Source: Mucilaginibacter sp. (GTDB taxonomy: Bacteria; Bacteroidota; Bacteroidia; Sphingobacteriales; Sphingobacteriaceae). Taken from it: a stretch of DNA of 15,743 bases. The stretch spans positions 1 through 15,743 of the forward strand of contig JACMRC010000555.1 in assembly GCA_014376655.1 (NCBI GenBank). Direction: 5' to 3'. The translations under genes were made by a program, and so were the position numbers. The notes under the pieces were generated by a model that was not told the origin of the DNA, did not search any database, and worked only from the letters and a program-made list of their open reading frames with translations. This document shows positions 1-5,878 of the stretch, piece by piece (the first letter of the stretch is position 1; each line of letters starts with the position of its first letter).

Positions 1-51
1 GCGACCCCATGCGTGACAGGCATGTATTCTAACCAGCTGAACTACCACTCC
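1..51 (-). tRNA. tRNA-Asp (GTC), 3' part cut off by the window edge
   Basis: Read on the minus strand, the first 51 bases match the 5' two thirds of a bacterial tRNA-Asp. The acceptor strand is GGAGTGG (rc of 45-51), followed by TA, a D-arm with AGCTGGTTA, and an anticodon arm ATGCC/CTGTCAC/GCAT whose loop carries anticodon GTC (rc of 15-17). The variable loop GGGTC and the first bases of the T-arm run into position 1, so the T-arm, 3' acceptor strand and CCA are outside the window. The identity follows from the anticodon and the close match to E. coli tRNA-Asp. A matching promoter lies immediately upstream (63-93). Confidence 0.93.
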
Positions 52-62
52 GTTTGGGATTG

Positions 63-93
63 CAAATATACGTTTCGTTTTTTATTACACAAG
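63..93 (-). promoter_or_regulatory. Promoter of tRNA-Asp (Bacteroidota -33/-7 type)
   Basis: On the minus strand TATATTTG (rc of 63-70) is a perfect match to the Bacteroidota -7 consensus TAnnTTTG. CTTG (rc of 90-93) lies 19 nt upstream and matches the -33 TTTG in three of four positions. Transcription would start near 56, a few bases before the mature tRNA 5' end at 51, which fits a tRNA transcript with a short leader. Confidence 0.6.
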
Positions 94-164
94 TTGTTTT
101 TTCAAAAAAATGATAAGTTACAAACAATCAGCGCATTATCTATTAAGTCCCCTTTTTGTCCACC

Positions 165-244
165 ATGTACATTTTTGCCGACTTTTTAGCGCATTGTGCT
201 TAAAACTGTACAGTGGCTGTACAGAATAACGGAATAGTGTACAC
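165..244. repeat. Cluster of four TGTACA-centred palindromes, possible operator array
   Basis: Four 8-bp perfect palindromes share the core TGTACA: ATGTACAT (165-172), CTGTACAG (206-213), CTGTACAG (217-224) and GTGTACAC (237-244). Their centres are 41, 11 and 20 bp apart, close to whole helical turns. The hexamer otherwise occurs only as scattered single copies in this window. The cluster lies between the 3' end of the XRE-type regulator and the tRNA-Asp promoter. The repeats are directly visible; an operator role, possibly for the adjacent regulator, is inference. Confidence 0.5.
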
Positions 245-269
245 TTTAACTACCCCTTTTGGCTATCTT

Positions 270-512
270 TTAATAGATCCCTCTAAAAAATCCGGATAAA
301 GAGACATCAAAGTAGTAGCAAACTTTGCGCAAAGTTTCAATCCTAATGTCAATTTTACCTGATTCTAACCGGGCTATATTAATATTGGTATCAGAATAAA
401 ACTTCTCTTGCGTTACCTGATTTTGCCTCCGCAGCCGCTTAATTTGTAGCGAAATTTTACGTTTAAAGGCATTATCAGAGTTGTCAAGGTATTCAAAATC
501 AGTTAATAGCAT
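270..512 (-). CDS. Small XRE-family helix-turn-helix transcriptional regulator
   Basis: This is an 80-residue stand-alone DNA-binding protein of the Cro/C1 (XRE) class. The HTH occupies about residues 20-75: IKRLRRQNQVTQEKF forms helices 1-2, NINIARLESGK is the turn and recognition region with the typical R-x-E-S-G-K signature, and IETLRKVCYYFDVSL closes the fold. There is no sensor, peptidase or oligomerisation domain, so it probably acts as a simple dimeric repressor. The ATG at 510-512 is the natural start. Downstream, towards the tRNA, lies a cluster of TGTACA palindromes that could be its binding sites. Upstream, on the opposite strand, lies a putative small RNA transcript. I see no convincing promoter for the gene. 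The target is unknown. Confidence 0.85.
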   Translation of the reverse strand: MLLTDFEYLDNSDNAFKRKISLQIKRLRRQNQVTQEKFYSDTNINIARLESGKIDIRIETLRKVCYYFDVSLSGFFRGIY

Positions 513-623
513 AGTATAGCGGCATTATAGGTTAATAGCTAAACAATTAAAATTTAACTTACATAAAGGCTAAAATAGTATAAAATTAGCAAAAAAGTAT
601 TTTTAAATTCTGACGAATAAGTA

Positions 624-655
624 GTTGCCGCAATAGCATTATGGCAATACATTTG
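624..655 (+). promoter_or_regulatory. Predicted promoter of a gene-free transcript
   Basis: TACATTTG (648-655) matches TAnnTTTG perfectly, and GTTG (624-627) lies exactly 20 nt upstream, matching three of four bases of the -33 element. Transcription would start near 662. No convincing protein-coding gene follows before the terminator at 805-832, so the transcript would be a short RNA of about 170 nt. Confidence 0.5.
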
Positions 656-661
656 TTCTAT

Positions 662-832
662 ACATCATCAGAAGGCCCTGCATATACCTATGAAACCTTT
701 ATAAGGGAGCCAACGTATAAAAGTTGAATTCTCAGACACCCAAGCTGAGGTTTATTTGTTCTTTGTTTTGGGTTTAATCAATAGTTTAAATTAATTAGGG
801 GAAAGGGAGCTTCAAAAGAGCTCTCTTTTTTT
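662..832 (+). ncRNA. Candidate structured small RNA (or leader RNA) of unknown class
   Basis: This gene-free stretch has a promoter at its left end and an intrinsic terminator at its right end. Between them are several possible helices: GGCCCT (674-679) with AGGGAGCC (703-710 region, one bulge); CAAC (711-714) with GTTG (723-726); and CTCAG (731-735) with CTGAG (745-749). The loop of the last hairpin contains ACCCAA (738-743), complementary to TTGGGT (768-773), giving a possible H-type pseudoknot bridged by a U-rich linker. The length of about 170 nt is in the range of 6S-like RNAs, but I cannot match it to a known family. It could equally be a cis-acting leader of the acyl-CoA dehydrogenase gene. 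The structure is inferred by eye. Confidence 0.42.
805..832 (+). terminator. Intrinsic terminator of the putative small RNA
   Basis: GGGAGCT (805-811) pairs with AGCTCTC (819-825) through one G-U wobble, with a seven-base loop, and is followed by seven T residues (826-832). It ends any plus-strand transcription before the acyl-CoA dehydrogenase promoter. Confidence 0.75.
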
Positions 833-840
833 GTCCGATT

Positions 841-872
841 TTTGCTATGCATGCATAATACTTCTATATTTA
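841..872 (+). promoter_or_regulatory. Predicted promoter of the acyl-CoA dehydrogenase gene
   Basis: TTTG (841-844) and TATATTTA (865-872, one mismatch to TAnnTTTG) are separated by 20 nt. Transcription would start near 879 and leave a leader of about 12 nt before the ATG at 891. The site lies just after the upstream terminator, as expected for an independent transcription unit. It also argues against the longer TTG-started reading frame from 831, because that start lies upstream of the promoter. Confidence 0.45.
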
Positions 873-890
873 CCGTATATCCTTTTATAT

Positions 891-2030
891 ATGTATTTCG
901 ATTTTTCCGAAGAGCAATTAATGATACGCCAGGCCGCGCGCGACTTTGCACAAACCGAGTTAAAACCCGGTGTAATAGAACGCGATGAGCATCAGAAATT
1001 CCCGGCCGAGCAAGTTAAGATGATGGGCGAGCTGGGTTTTTTGGGCATGATGGTATCGCCGCAATACGGCGGTAGCGGCATGGATGCTATAGCGTATGTA
1101 TTGGTAATGGAAGAGCTATCCAAGATAGACGCTTCGGCATCGGTAGTGGTATCGGTAAATAATTCATTGGTATGTTACGGCCTGGAAAAATATGCCAACG
1201 AGGCTCAAAAGCAAAAGTATTTGGTGCCATTAGCTAAAGGCGAAGTGATTGGTGCGTTCTGTTTATCAGAACCGGAAGCAGGATCAGACGCTACTGCGCA
1301 ACATACCACAGCTATTGACATGGGCGACCACTACTTGTTAAATGGTGTAAAAAACTGGATAACCAACGGCAACTCGGCATCTACCTATATAGTAATGGCG
1401 CAGACAGACACCGCCAAGCGCCATAATGGTATAAATGCTTTGATTGTTGAAAAAGGCATGGAGGGATTTACTATAGGCGCTAAGGAAAATAAAATGGGCA
1501 TCCGTGGGTCTGACACGCATTCCCTGCATTTTACGGATGTTAAAGTGCCTAAAGAAAACCGCATTGGCGAGGATGGCTTTGGTTTTAAATTCGCGATGAC
1601 TACTTTAGAAGGCGGGCGCATAGGTATTGCGGCGCAGGCCCTTGGCATAGCATCGGGCGCTTATGAGCTGGCTTTAAATTATGCTAAAGAGCGCAAGGCC
1701 TTCGGCAAATCAATAGCCGATTTGCAGGCTATCCAATTTAAGCTGGCCGATATGGCTACCGAAATTGAGGCCGCACGTTTATTATGCCTGAAAGCCGCCT
1801 GGCTTAAAGACAACGACCAACCATACGGAAAAGCCAGCGCCATGGCTAAAGTGTTTGCATCAGAAACTGCTATGAAAACTACTATCGAAGCCGTACAAAT
1901 TCATGGCGGCTACGGCTTTGTAAAAGAGTACCATGTTGAGCGTTTAATGCGCGATGCTAAAATAACCCAGATCTATGAGGGCACGTCCGAAATTCAACGC
2001 ATTGTCATATCGCGCGATGTGTTAAAATAA
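891..2030 (+). CDS. Acyl-CoA dehydrogenase, short-chain (butyryl-CoA dehydrogenase-like)
   Basis: This is a 379-residue flavoenzyme that introduces the alpha-beta double bond into acyl-CoA thioesters in fatty-acid or branched-chain amino-acid catabolism, passing electrons to an electron-transfer flavoprotein in the cytoplasm. The whole family fold is present. The N-terminal helical domain starts MYFDFSEEQ. The FAD-contacting signature GAFCLSEPEAGSD is at about residues 121-133. The C-terminal signature HGGYGFVKEYHVER is followed by IYEGTSEIQ. The Glu in YEGT, about residue 363, occupies the catalytic-base position of short-chain and butyryl-CoA dehydrogenases. The length equals the family norm. 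I chose the ATG at 891 because the 20 residues encoded upstream from a TTG at 831 are not family-like and lie partly in the terminator and promoter. Substrate chain length is not certain. Confidence 0.95.
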   Translation: MYFDFSEEQLMIRQAARDFAQTELKPGVIERDEHQKFPAEQVKMMGELGFLGMMVSPQYGGSGMDAIAYVLVMEELSKIDASASVVVSVNNSLVCYGLEKYANEAQKQKYLVPLAKGEVIGAFCLSEPEAGSDATAQHTTAIDMGDHYLLNGVKNWITNGNSASTYIVMAQTDTAKRHNGINALIVEKGMEGFTIGAKENKMGIRGSDTHSLHFTDVKVPKENRIGEDGFGFKFAMTTLEGGRIGIAAQALGIASGAYELALNYAKERKAFGKSIADLQAIQFKLADMATEIEAARLLCLKAAWLKDNDQPYGKASAMAKVFASETAMKTTIEAVQIHGGYGFVKEYHVERLMRDAKITQIYEGTSEIQRIVISRDVLK

Positions 2031-2045
2031 TAGCCTGATTTTAAT

Positions 2046-2053
2046 TATGTTTG
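2046..2053 (+). promoter_or_regulatory. Possible -7 element for the TlpA-like gene
   Basis: TATGTTTG is a perfect match to TAnnTTTG, placed so that transcription would start about 15 nt before the ATG at 2076. No clear -33 TTTG is seen at the expected distance, so independent transcription from the preceding gene is only suggested. Confidence 0.35.
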
Positions 2054-2075
2054 ATAACAACAAATTTAATCACCT

Positions 2076-3302
2076 ATGAAAATCCGGTTGTTATTAGCAT
2101 TATTGGCGTTAACATGTACATATAATTCGTTTGCCCAAACCACACTTAAGTCGGGCATTTGGCGCGGTGTAACCAAAACCGATAAAGGCGTTGAGATCCC
2201 TTTTAACTTTGAGGCAATGACCATATCCGGCTATACCATCCTGGCAATAATGAATGGTGCCGAGCGTATTAAAGTAACTGATATAAAATATAAAGGCGAT
2301 TCGGTGTTTATCCGCATGCCATTGTTCGATTCTGAATTTAGGGTAAAGCGCGTTGGCGGCAACCTAATTGGTAAATGGACCAAAAATCTGGGCACCAAAT
2401 ACGTAACCATGGCTTTTACAGCTACGCCAAACACCCCATGGCGATTTAAAACTCCGCAAAAACCGGCAGCAAATATAACAGGCCGCTATAGCGTACCTTT
2501 TGGCAAGGCACCAAATCAAGATATCACCGTAGGCGAATTTAAACAGGTTGGCTCAAAATTGACGGGCACGTTCCTGTCAACAACCGGCGATTACCGTTAT
2601 TTAGAAGGTGTTGTAAGCGGTAACGACTTGTACCTGTCATGCTTTGATGGCGGGCACGATTATTTGTTTACCGCTAAAATTGCCGGCAACAAATTGGTTA
2701 ATGGTAAGTTTCATGCTAACCTAAGCAGTGTTGACGATTGGAGCGGCGTTAAAAACCCTAACGCCAAGCTACCAGATGCTTACTCACTAACATCGCTTAA
2801 ACCGGGTTATAAAAAACTGGTTTTTACCTTTAAAGATATTAATGGTAAAAAGGTATCATTAAGCGATAGCCGCTATAAAAACAAAGTAGTTATTGTACAG
2901 ATCTTAGGCTCGTGGTGCCCTAATTGTATTGACGAGACCGCTTACATGATCAACTATTACAAAAAATTCCATTCAAAGGGTGTTGAGGTTATCGGCTTAG
3001 CTTATGAGCGTACTACAGATCAGGCTAAATCAAAACGTACCGTTAAACAATTAATAAACCGCTTTAGCATACCTTACCCGGTATTGTTAACGGGCTATAC
3101 ACCAGTAAAAGGCGATCCGGCCAAGAGCCTGCCGATGATGAAGGATGTATTGGGCTTCCCTACCACTATCATCATCGATAAAAAAGGCGATGTACGTAAA
3201 ATACATACCGGCTTTAGCGGCCCTGGTACCGGCGAACACTATACCGATTTCATTACGGAGTTTGAACGCTTAACACTCCACATGCTCGACGAGCGGAGTT
3301 AA
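2076..3302 (+). CDS. Secreted TlpA-like thiol-disulfide oxidoreductase with a novel-looking N-terminal domain
   Basis: This is a 408-residue exported protein. It begins with a signal peptide (MKIRLLLALLALTC to about residue 20, ending SFAQ) and has a C-terminal thioredoxin fold of the TlpA/redoxin group. The active site is WCPNC with cysteines at residues 281 and 284, and the cis-proline motif GFPTTIIID has its proline at 362. Periplasmic members of this group reduce or exchange disulfides in envelope proteins. Residues 22-240 form a separate region, rich in alternating hydrophobic and polar residues, that looks all-beta; I do not recognise it, and it lacks an obvious match to the DUF4369 domain common in Bacteroidota TlpA proteins. 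The gene starts 45 nt after the acyl-CoA dehydrogenase and ends at a strong bidirectional terminator. The redox partner is unknown. Confidence 0.85.
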   Translation: MKIRLLLALLALTCTYNSFAQTTLKSGIWRGVTKTDKGVEIPFNFEAMTISGYTILAIMNGAERIKVTDIKYKGDSVFIRMPLFDSEFRVKRVGGNLIGKWTKNLGTKYVTMAFTATPNTPWRFKTPQKPAANITGRYSVPFGKAPNQDITVGEFKQVGSKLTGTFLSTTGDYRYLEGVVSGNDLYLSCFDGGHDYLFTAKIAGNKLVNGKFHANLSSVDDWSGVKNPNAKLPDAYSLTSLKPGYKKLVFTFKDINGKKVSLSDSRYKNKVVIVQILGSWCPNCIDETAYMINYYKKFHSKGVEVIGLAYERTTDQAKSKRTVKQLINRFSIPYPVLLTGYTPVKGDPAKSLPMMKDVLGFPTTIIIDKKGDVRKIHTGFSGPGTGEHYTDFITEFERLTLHMLDERS

Positions 3303-3306
3303 CATA

Positions 3307-3345
3307 AAGCAAAAGAGCCCCCCGACAAGTCGGGGGCCCTTGCTT
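3307..3345. terminator. Bidirectional intrinsic terminator between convergent genes
   Basis: CCCCCGA (3319-3325) and TCGGGGG (3330-3336) form a very stable stem with a four-base loop. An outer arm AAGCAA/TTGCTT (3307-3312 / 3340-3345) flanks it. The hairpin lies between the 3' ends of the TlpA-like gene (plus) and the phosphatase gene (minus). On the minus strand it is followed by CTCTTTTGC, a better T-tract than on the plus strand. Confidence 0.8.
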
Positions 3346-3361
3346 CTATTCCTTAAAGCTG

Positions 3362-4177
3362 CTATTGCAAATATTTTTGTTTAAGCACTTTAATCTGTGC
3401 ATTCGTCAAGCCTATTTCATTCTTTAAAAAAGCATCAACCGAACCGTACCGTTTGTTAATTGCAGCAAAACTGGCATCTAAGTATTCCTTTTTTGCACCG
3501 GTCAAATTCCTGGCCGACTTTTCGTCCACATGCATCAATTGTACCATACTATTAACTGATGTTTGGCTTTCTGCTTGCCGATAATAGTTGGTTGCTGTAT
3601 AATCAGCCATTATTGTGTCATAAGGTACGCCAAGTGAATATAATAATAACGCAGCAGCTATGCCTGTACGGTCTTTACCGGCGGTGCAATGAAATACCAA
3701 GCTTTCGTTATCAGGTAATGCTAATAATTTATTAAAAAAAGGTTTGTAACGATCACTGAAATAACGCGTACTTGTGTAGAAAACTGTCATTAAGGAATCG
3801 GTATTTTTATGTGCCGCTAAATCTCTAACAATAGTATTTACGCTATCACTGCCGGCAGGGCAAAGTATATAATCTGTATTTGGATTTAACTTATCAGGCG
3901 CTTGCTGTGCTTCCTGCGTGCCGCGAAGGTCAACATCGTAAGTTATTTTCCTGTTTTTCAATTCAGCAAGATCAGTCTCCGATAATTTACTCAAATCGGC
4001 ACTACGATATACCTTGCCCCATTTTACATGATGTCCGTCTTTAGTTGTGTAGCCACCTATATCTCTAAAATTCACGGTACCTTGTAAACTAACTTTGCGT
4101 TTAGCGCTATCTGCTATTTGAGCAAATAGCATTGCTGTGTTTAGTATCAGCAAGCTCGTTAATATTGTTTTTTTCAT
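3362..4177 (-). CDS. Secreted protein-tyrosine/lipid phosphatase of the HC-x5-R class (Y_phosphatase3-like)
   Basis: This is a 271-residue cysteine-dependent phosphatase. The signature HCTAGKDRTG gives nucleophile Cys164 and phosphate-binding Arg170, as in Listeria LipA and Mycobacterium PtpB. The upstream motif VNFRDIGGY (residues 35-43) and the DLR at residues 83-85 are also typical of this family, whose members hydrolyse phosphotyrosine and in some cases phosphoinositides. A signal peptide (MKKTILTSLLILNTAMLFAQ) predicts the periplasm or outside, so an intracellular signalling role is unlikely. The gene lies downstream of susC/susD on the same strand, but a strong terminator ends only 15 nt before its ATG. 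It may be expressed by read-through; I see no promoter in the short gap. A role in removing phosphate from an imported ligand is inference. Confidence 0.9.
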   Translation of the reverse strand: MKKTILTSLLILNTAMLFAQIADSAKRKVSLQGTVNFRDIGGYTTKDGHHVKWGKVYRSADLSKLSETDLAELKNRKITYDVDLRGTQEAQQAPDKLNPNTDYILCPAGSDSVNTIVRDLAAHKNTDSLMTVFYTSTRYFSDRYKPFFNKLLALPDNESLVFHCTAGKDRTGIAAALLLYSLGVPYDTIMADYTATNYYRQAESQTSVNSMVQLMHVDEKSARNLTGAKKEYLDASFAAINKRYGSVDAFLKNEIGLTNAQIKVLKQKYLQ

Positions 4178-4192
4178 GATTTTTTATTTATT

Positions 4193-4226
4193 AAAAAAAC
4201 AGGATGCCCTGGCCAGACACCCTGTT
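4193..4226 (-). terminator. Intrinsic terminator after the SusD-like gene
   Basis: On the minus strand AACAGGGTGTCTGG (rc of 4213-4226) pairs with CCAGGGCATCCTGTT (rc of 4198-4212) through a long stem with two G-U pairs and one bulge, followed by seven T residues (rc of 4193-4199). It lies 24 nt after the susD stop codon and only 15 nt before the phosphatase start, so it either separates or attenuates the downstream gene. Confidence 0.85.
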
Positions 4227-4249
4227 CAAATTGAAAAAGATTACCAATC

Positions 4250-5848
4250 CTACTTAGTAAGCCAAATGTCTTTCATTACATCATCAGTACCACCGTATTG
4301 GCTTGCAATTGCAGCCTTGTAATTAGCACTGTTAGCATTGATCTCGTCTAATGGATATAACCACCGTTTTGGTATAACATTACCTGTGGTGCCGGTACCA
4401 GAACCACCGGCACTAAGTGCAGGCACACCCGTTCTGCGGCAGTTATAAAATGCTTCCCAGCCCGAGTTCATGAAAAACGCAACATATTTTTGTTGCAAAA
4501 TTTGAGTAAGGGCGGTAGCTGGGTTACCAACATTATAAGCAATATTAGCTAAGAATGTAGCGTTATCGGTAGTAACTGTGCCAAGGCTTTTGCCGGCAAC
4601 GTCTGATATAGTAACATTAGAATTAGCAGCGGTATTTAACCCAAAATTGCTAAATGAAGCGGTGATACCTTTATCATACCAGGTTTTTGCATCTGTAGCA
4701 GCCAATGTTGGTGCCCATCCCCTGTTAATACCTTCGGCAATGTTAAAGCACATTTCAGGATAGCCAATAAAGATAAACGGCTCTACTGTACTGCCGGTGG
4801 CGTTGCCTAAATAACGTGCTGCATTGAAGAAAGAATACACACCTGTAGCAGCAACGGTTTGTAATGTTGCCAATGAGGTGGCAGGATCTGCACCAACATA
4901 ATTTGTAAACAAGCCAACATTTGTTGTGGTAATTGGCGTAGCCATAAGGTAAGTACGCGGATCTTTATTAGCAGTGGTAAGATCTAATACAACTTTACCA
5001 ACATTCATAAAGTTATTGTATGAGGCGTTACCTGTAGCAAATATTGGATATGGGTTACTTGCAACAAATTTGTATATCATGTTATCGCTATTAGCTGTCA
5101 TGATTGGGTATGTTGCAGGTGCAGCTAATATAGCAGCAAATTGAGTTTTGATATTAAGGTCGGCATTATCATCGGCCCTTTTGCTTAAGCTTATTAATAC
5201 TCTTAAACGGTAGGTATTGATCAATTTTTGCCATTGCAAATTGGTGAATCCAAAGATATCACCGCTATCAAACGCAACACCAGGGGTTGCACTTGTTAAT
5301 GTACCTAAAAGGGTATTTGCATCGTCCAATAATTTCAATGAATTTTTGTAAACATCATGCTGCGTATCATATTTTGGTGTTTTATATACCAATGGATCAC
5401 CAGCTTGAGTCATAGGGACATCTCCAACACGTTGTGATAACCAGATAGCAGAATATGCACGGAAGAATTTAGCAATTGCTGCATACTTGCTATTAGCACC
5501 ATATTGGGCATTTGCCTGGGTCTCTAATTGTACCGCATATTTTAGTATCTCGTAGTTTTGACCGCTGTATGACCAACTATACTCATTAAAGCCCCAATAT
5601 TTCAAGTAGTTAGAAACTTGGAACTGGTCAACCTTAGTGGCAATAAAGTCGCCGCCATTTAATCCAAAAGGCATTTCATCGTTCCTAACAAAGTTAGCGG
5701 TTATGTGGTTTAAAATTAATGAAACCGGTACCACCGCGTTAGCATTGATGGCGTTAGGATCTGACAATAAGTTCCCCTTCTGGCAGCTGCTTACAAATAA
5801 CGTCAACAAAAGGCTTGTTGCTATTATTTTTATTTTTTTACTTTTCAT
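4250..5848 (-). CDS. SusD/RagB-like outer-membrane lipoprotein (SusD-like_2 type)
   Basis: This is a 532-residue surface lipoprotein that would act as the ligand-binding lid of the adjacent SusC transporter. The start MKSKKIKIIATSLLLTLF is a lipoprotein signal peptide with lipobox VSSC (Cys22). The all-helical SusD-type body is visible in FRAYSAIWLSQRVGDVPM, in LQWQKLINTYRLRVLISLSK and in CFNIAEGINRGW, the last being the helix with the conserved A-E-x-x-x-R-G pattern. The composition and these motifs resemble the SusD-like_2 group more than classical starch SusD. I chose the ATG at 5846-5848 because it gives a proper lipoprotein signal; an in-frame TTG further upstream would add ten non-hydrophobic residues and abut the susC stop. 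It lies 30 nt after susC, in one operon. No glycoside hydrolase is nearby, so the ligand cannot be read from context. Confidence 0.92.
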   Translation of the reverse strand: MKSKKIKIIATSLLLTLFVSSCQKGNLLSDPNAINANAVVPVSLILNHITANFVRNDEMPFGLNGGDFIATKVDQFQVSNYLKYWGFNEYSWSYSGQNYEILKYAVQLETQANAQYGANSKYAAIAKFFRAYSAIWLSQRVGDVPMTQAGDPLVYKTPKYDTQHDVYKNSLKLLDDANTLLGTLTSATPGVAFDSGDIFGFTNLQWQKLINTYRLRVLISLSKRADDNADLNIKTQFAAILAAPATYPIMTANSDNMIYKFVASNPYPIFATGNASYNNFMNVGKVVLDLTTANKDPRTYLMATPITTTNVGLFTNYVGADPATSLATLQTVAATGVYSFFNAARYLGNATGSTVEPFIFIGYPEMCFNIAEGINRGWAPTLAATDAKTWYDKGITASFSNFGLNTAANSNVTISDVAGKSLGTVTTDNATFLANIAYNVGNPATALTQILQQKYVAFFMNSGWEAFYNCRRTGVPALSAGGSGTGTTGNVIPKRWLYPLDEINANSANYKAAIASQYGGTDDVMKDIWLTK

Positions 5849-5878
5849 ATCTATGAATTTTACGTTTTGATAAGTCAA

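Noticed and set aside
130..195. Direct repeat AGCGCATT at 130-137 and 188-195
   Set aside because: It is only eight bases, with two copies and no symmetry or neighbouring element to support a function.
1..300. Integration of a mobile element at the tRNA-Asp gene
   Set aside because: The tRNA 3' end, where attachment sites lie, is outside the window, and no integrase, transposase or duplicated tRNA end is present.
569..590. Short inverted repeat GCTAA / TTAGC upstream of the XRE-type gene
   Set aside because: Five base pairs in very AT-rich DNA is expected by chance, and no promoter elements flank it convincingly.
641..727. A 28-codon ATG-started frame in the gene-free stretch
   Set aside because: The predicted promoter -7 element overlaps its first codons, it has no ribosome-binding features, and it resembles no protein I know.
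831..890. A 20-residue N-terminal extension of the acyl-CoA dehydrogenase from a TTG
   Set aside because: The TTG lies in the terminator T-tract and upstream of the predicted promoter, and the family N-terminus begins at the ATG at 891.
5849..5878. TTG start adding ten residues to the SusD-like protein
   Set aside because: It would bury the lipoprotein signal peptide; the ATG at 5846-5848 gives a normal lipobox at Cys22.
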